A stretch of DNA of 11,874 nt from the NCBI RefSeq assembly GCF_937890665.1, contig NZ_CALADU010000112.1, positions 1 to 11,874 of the forward strand, in the 5' to 3' direction. This document shows, in pieces, positions 11,446-11,874 of the stretch. Both the position numbers and the translations under genes were made by a program. The DNA is from an uncultured Subdoligranulum sp. GTDB lineage: Bacteria > Bacillota_A > Clostridia > Oscillospirales > Ruminococcaceae. Each line of letters starts with the position of its first letter. Position 1 is the first letter of the stretch. The notes under the pieces were generated by a model, which saw only the letters and a list, made by a program, of their open reading frames with translations, was not told the origin of the DNA and ran no database searches.

Positions 11446-11874
11446 TTAGAAGTTTCCCATTGTCAGCTGTTCGCCTGCCTGGTCTTCTTCTAACTGGCGC
11501 CGGATGTATTCTGCTATCTTTTTATCGTTTTTTCCTGCTGTATCCACATAGTATCCCCTGCACCAGAACTCCCTATTGCGATGCTTGAATTTCAGTTCTG
11601 GGAATTTCTTGTACAGCATCAGGCTGCTTTTCCCCTTCAGATACCCCATGAAGCTCGAAACCGAATATTTCGGCGGTATCTCGACCAGCATGTGGATATG
11701 GTCCGGGCATACTTCTGCTTCCACGATTTTTACCTTCTTCCAGTTGCACAGTGTTCTTAAAATCTCTCCGATTTCTCTGCGCTTCTGGCCGTAGAACACT
11801 TTGCGCCGATATTTCGGCGCAAAGACTAGGGCCTGCGGACATTTTATTGGACTAAATGGACCCCCACATCTTTG
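11446..11874 (-). CDS. tnpA: IS200/IS605 family Y1 (HUH) transposase, 5' end missing
   Basis: The frame is open from the right edge to TAA 11446-11448 (142 codons shown). From 'FAPKYRRKVFYGQKRREIGEIL' onward it follows the IS200-type family closely: 'VEIxEAEvCPDHIHMLVEIPP' with the HUH pair (His-Ile-His), 'SVSSFMGYLKGKSSLMLY', 'REFWCRGYYVDTAGKN', and the catalytic tyrosine in 'KKIAEYIRRQLEED'. Such enzymes move single-stranded element copies by tyrosine-DNA links. The family usually begins with about 17 residues ending 'CKYHIVF'; here the same place reads 'KCPQALVF', preceded by 'RCGGPFSPI', which does not look like the family, and no in-frame start codon exists before it in the window. Either the gene was cut near 11830 and joined to foreign DNA, or it is a divergent copy starting beyond the edge. 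Confidence 0.88.
   Translation of the reverse strand, partial: QRCGGPFSPIKCPQALVFAPKYRRKVFYGQKRREIGEILRTLCNWKKVKIVEAEVCPDHIHMLVEIPPKYSVSSFMGYLKGKSSLMLYKKFPELKFKHRNREFWCRGYYVDTAGKNDKKIAEYIRRQLEEDQAGEQLTMGNF

Larger units (their letters stand above)
11342..11874 (-). mobile_element. IS200/IS605-type insertion sequence, partial
   Basis: It comprises the Y1 transposase gene and its hairpin-rich downstream end. The 5' end runs off the window. The left limit is set just after the terminator hairpin, which could itself belong to the element. Confidence 0.6.

Noticed and set aside
1..11874. CRISPR array
   Set aside because: No series of regularly spaced direct repeats was seen; the repeats found are single pairs.

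Overview
The window looks like a mobile-element-rich accessory region of a Gram-positive Clostridia genome. A gut Oscillospiraceae such as Faecalibacterium is my best guess, from the style of the proteins, the strong AGGAGG-type ribosome binding sites, the Phd/XRE/integrase content and the initiator-tRNA type; this is inference, not proof. No rRNA, complete tRNA or CRISPR array is present.

Left part (1-3000). The window opens in the last 79 codons of a cupin-domain protein, closed by a clear terminator. A minus-strand pair follows: a Phd/YefM-like antitoxin-type protein (1521-1997), then a tyrosine-recombinase-fold protein that has lost most of its catalytic residues (590-1489). Next is a divergent pair. 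On the minus strand is a SLOG/DUF1273-like gene interrupted by one in-frame amber codon (2151-2588). On the plus strand is a small XRE regulator (2673-2897). A 32-bp near-perfect palindrome that overlaps promoter elements separates the two.

Middle (3000-3960). This stretch has no protein gene but is densely structured. It holds strong hairpins and terminators, then two exact 47-bp copies of the 3' half of an initiator tRNA (tRNA-fMet, minus strand), each with its own terminator. I read these as attachment-site scars of elements that integrated at the anticodon-loop/3' half of tRNA-fMet, with the element lying to the right.

Element core (3960-7910). A promoter drives a tightly packed, overlapping plus-strand cluster: an unrecognised 223-aa protein, a 350-aa degenerate tyrosine-recombinase-like protein, a 505-aa tyrosine-recombinase-like protein, and a DUF1643 protein. 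A strong terminator closes it. The second protein keeps a candidate nucleophilic tyrosine but lacks the first catalytic arginine. The third keeps both arginines and the histidine but shows no tyrosine at the expected place. The complementary losses and overlapping layout make this the best candidate for an undescribed system.

Right part (7910-11874). A small XRE repressor sits opposite a near-consensus promoter (TTGACA-17-TATAAT) with two 11-bp repeats exactly 20 bp apart. That promoter faces a 92-aa orphan ORF and an intact TnpB nuclease (RuvC D/E/D and zinc finger present), followed by a structured region that could be its guide RNA. Next comes a complete, canonical tyrosine integrase (10224-11273) with a terminator. 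The window ends in an IS200/IS605-type Y1 transposase (minus strand) whose start lies beyond the edge or has been lost.
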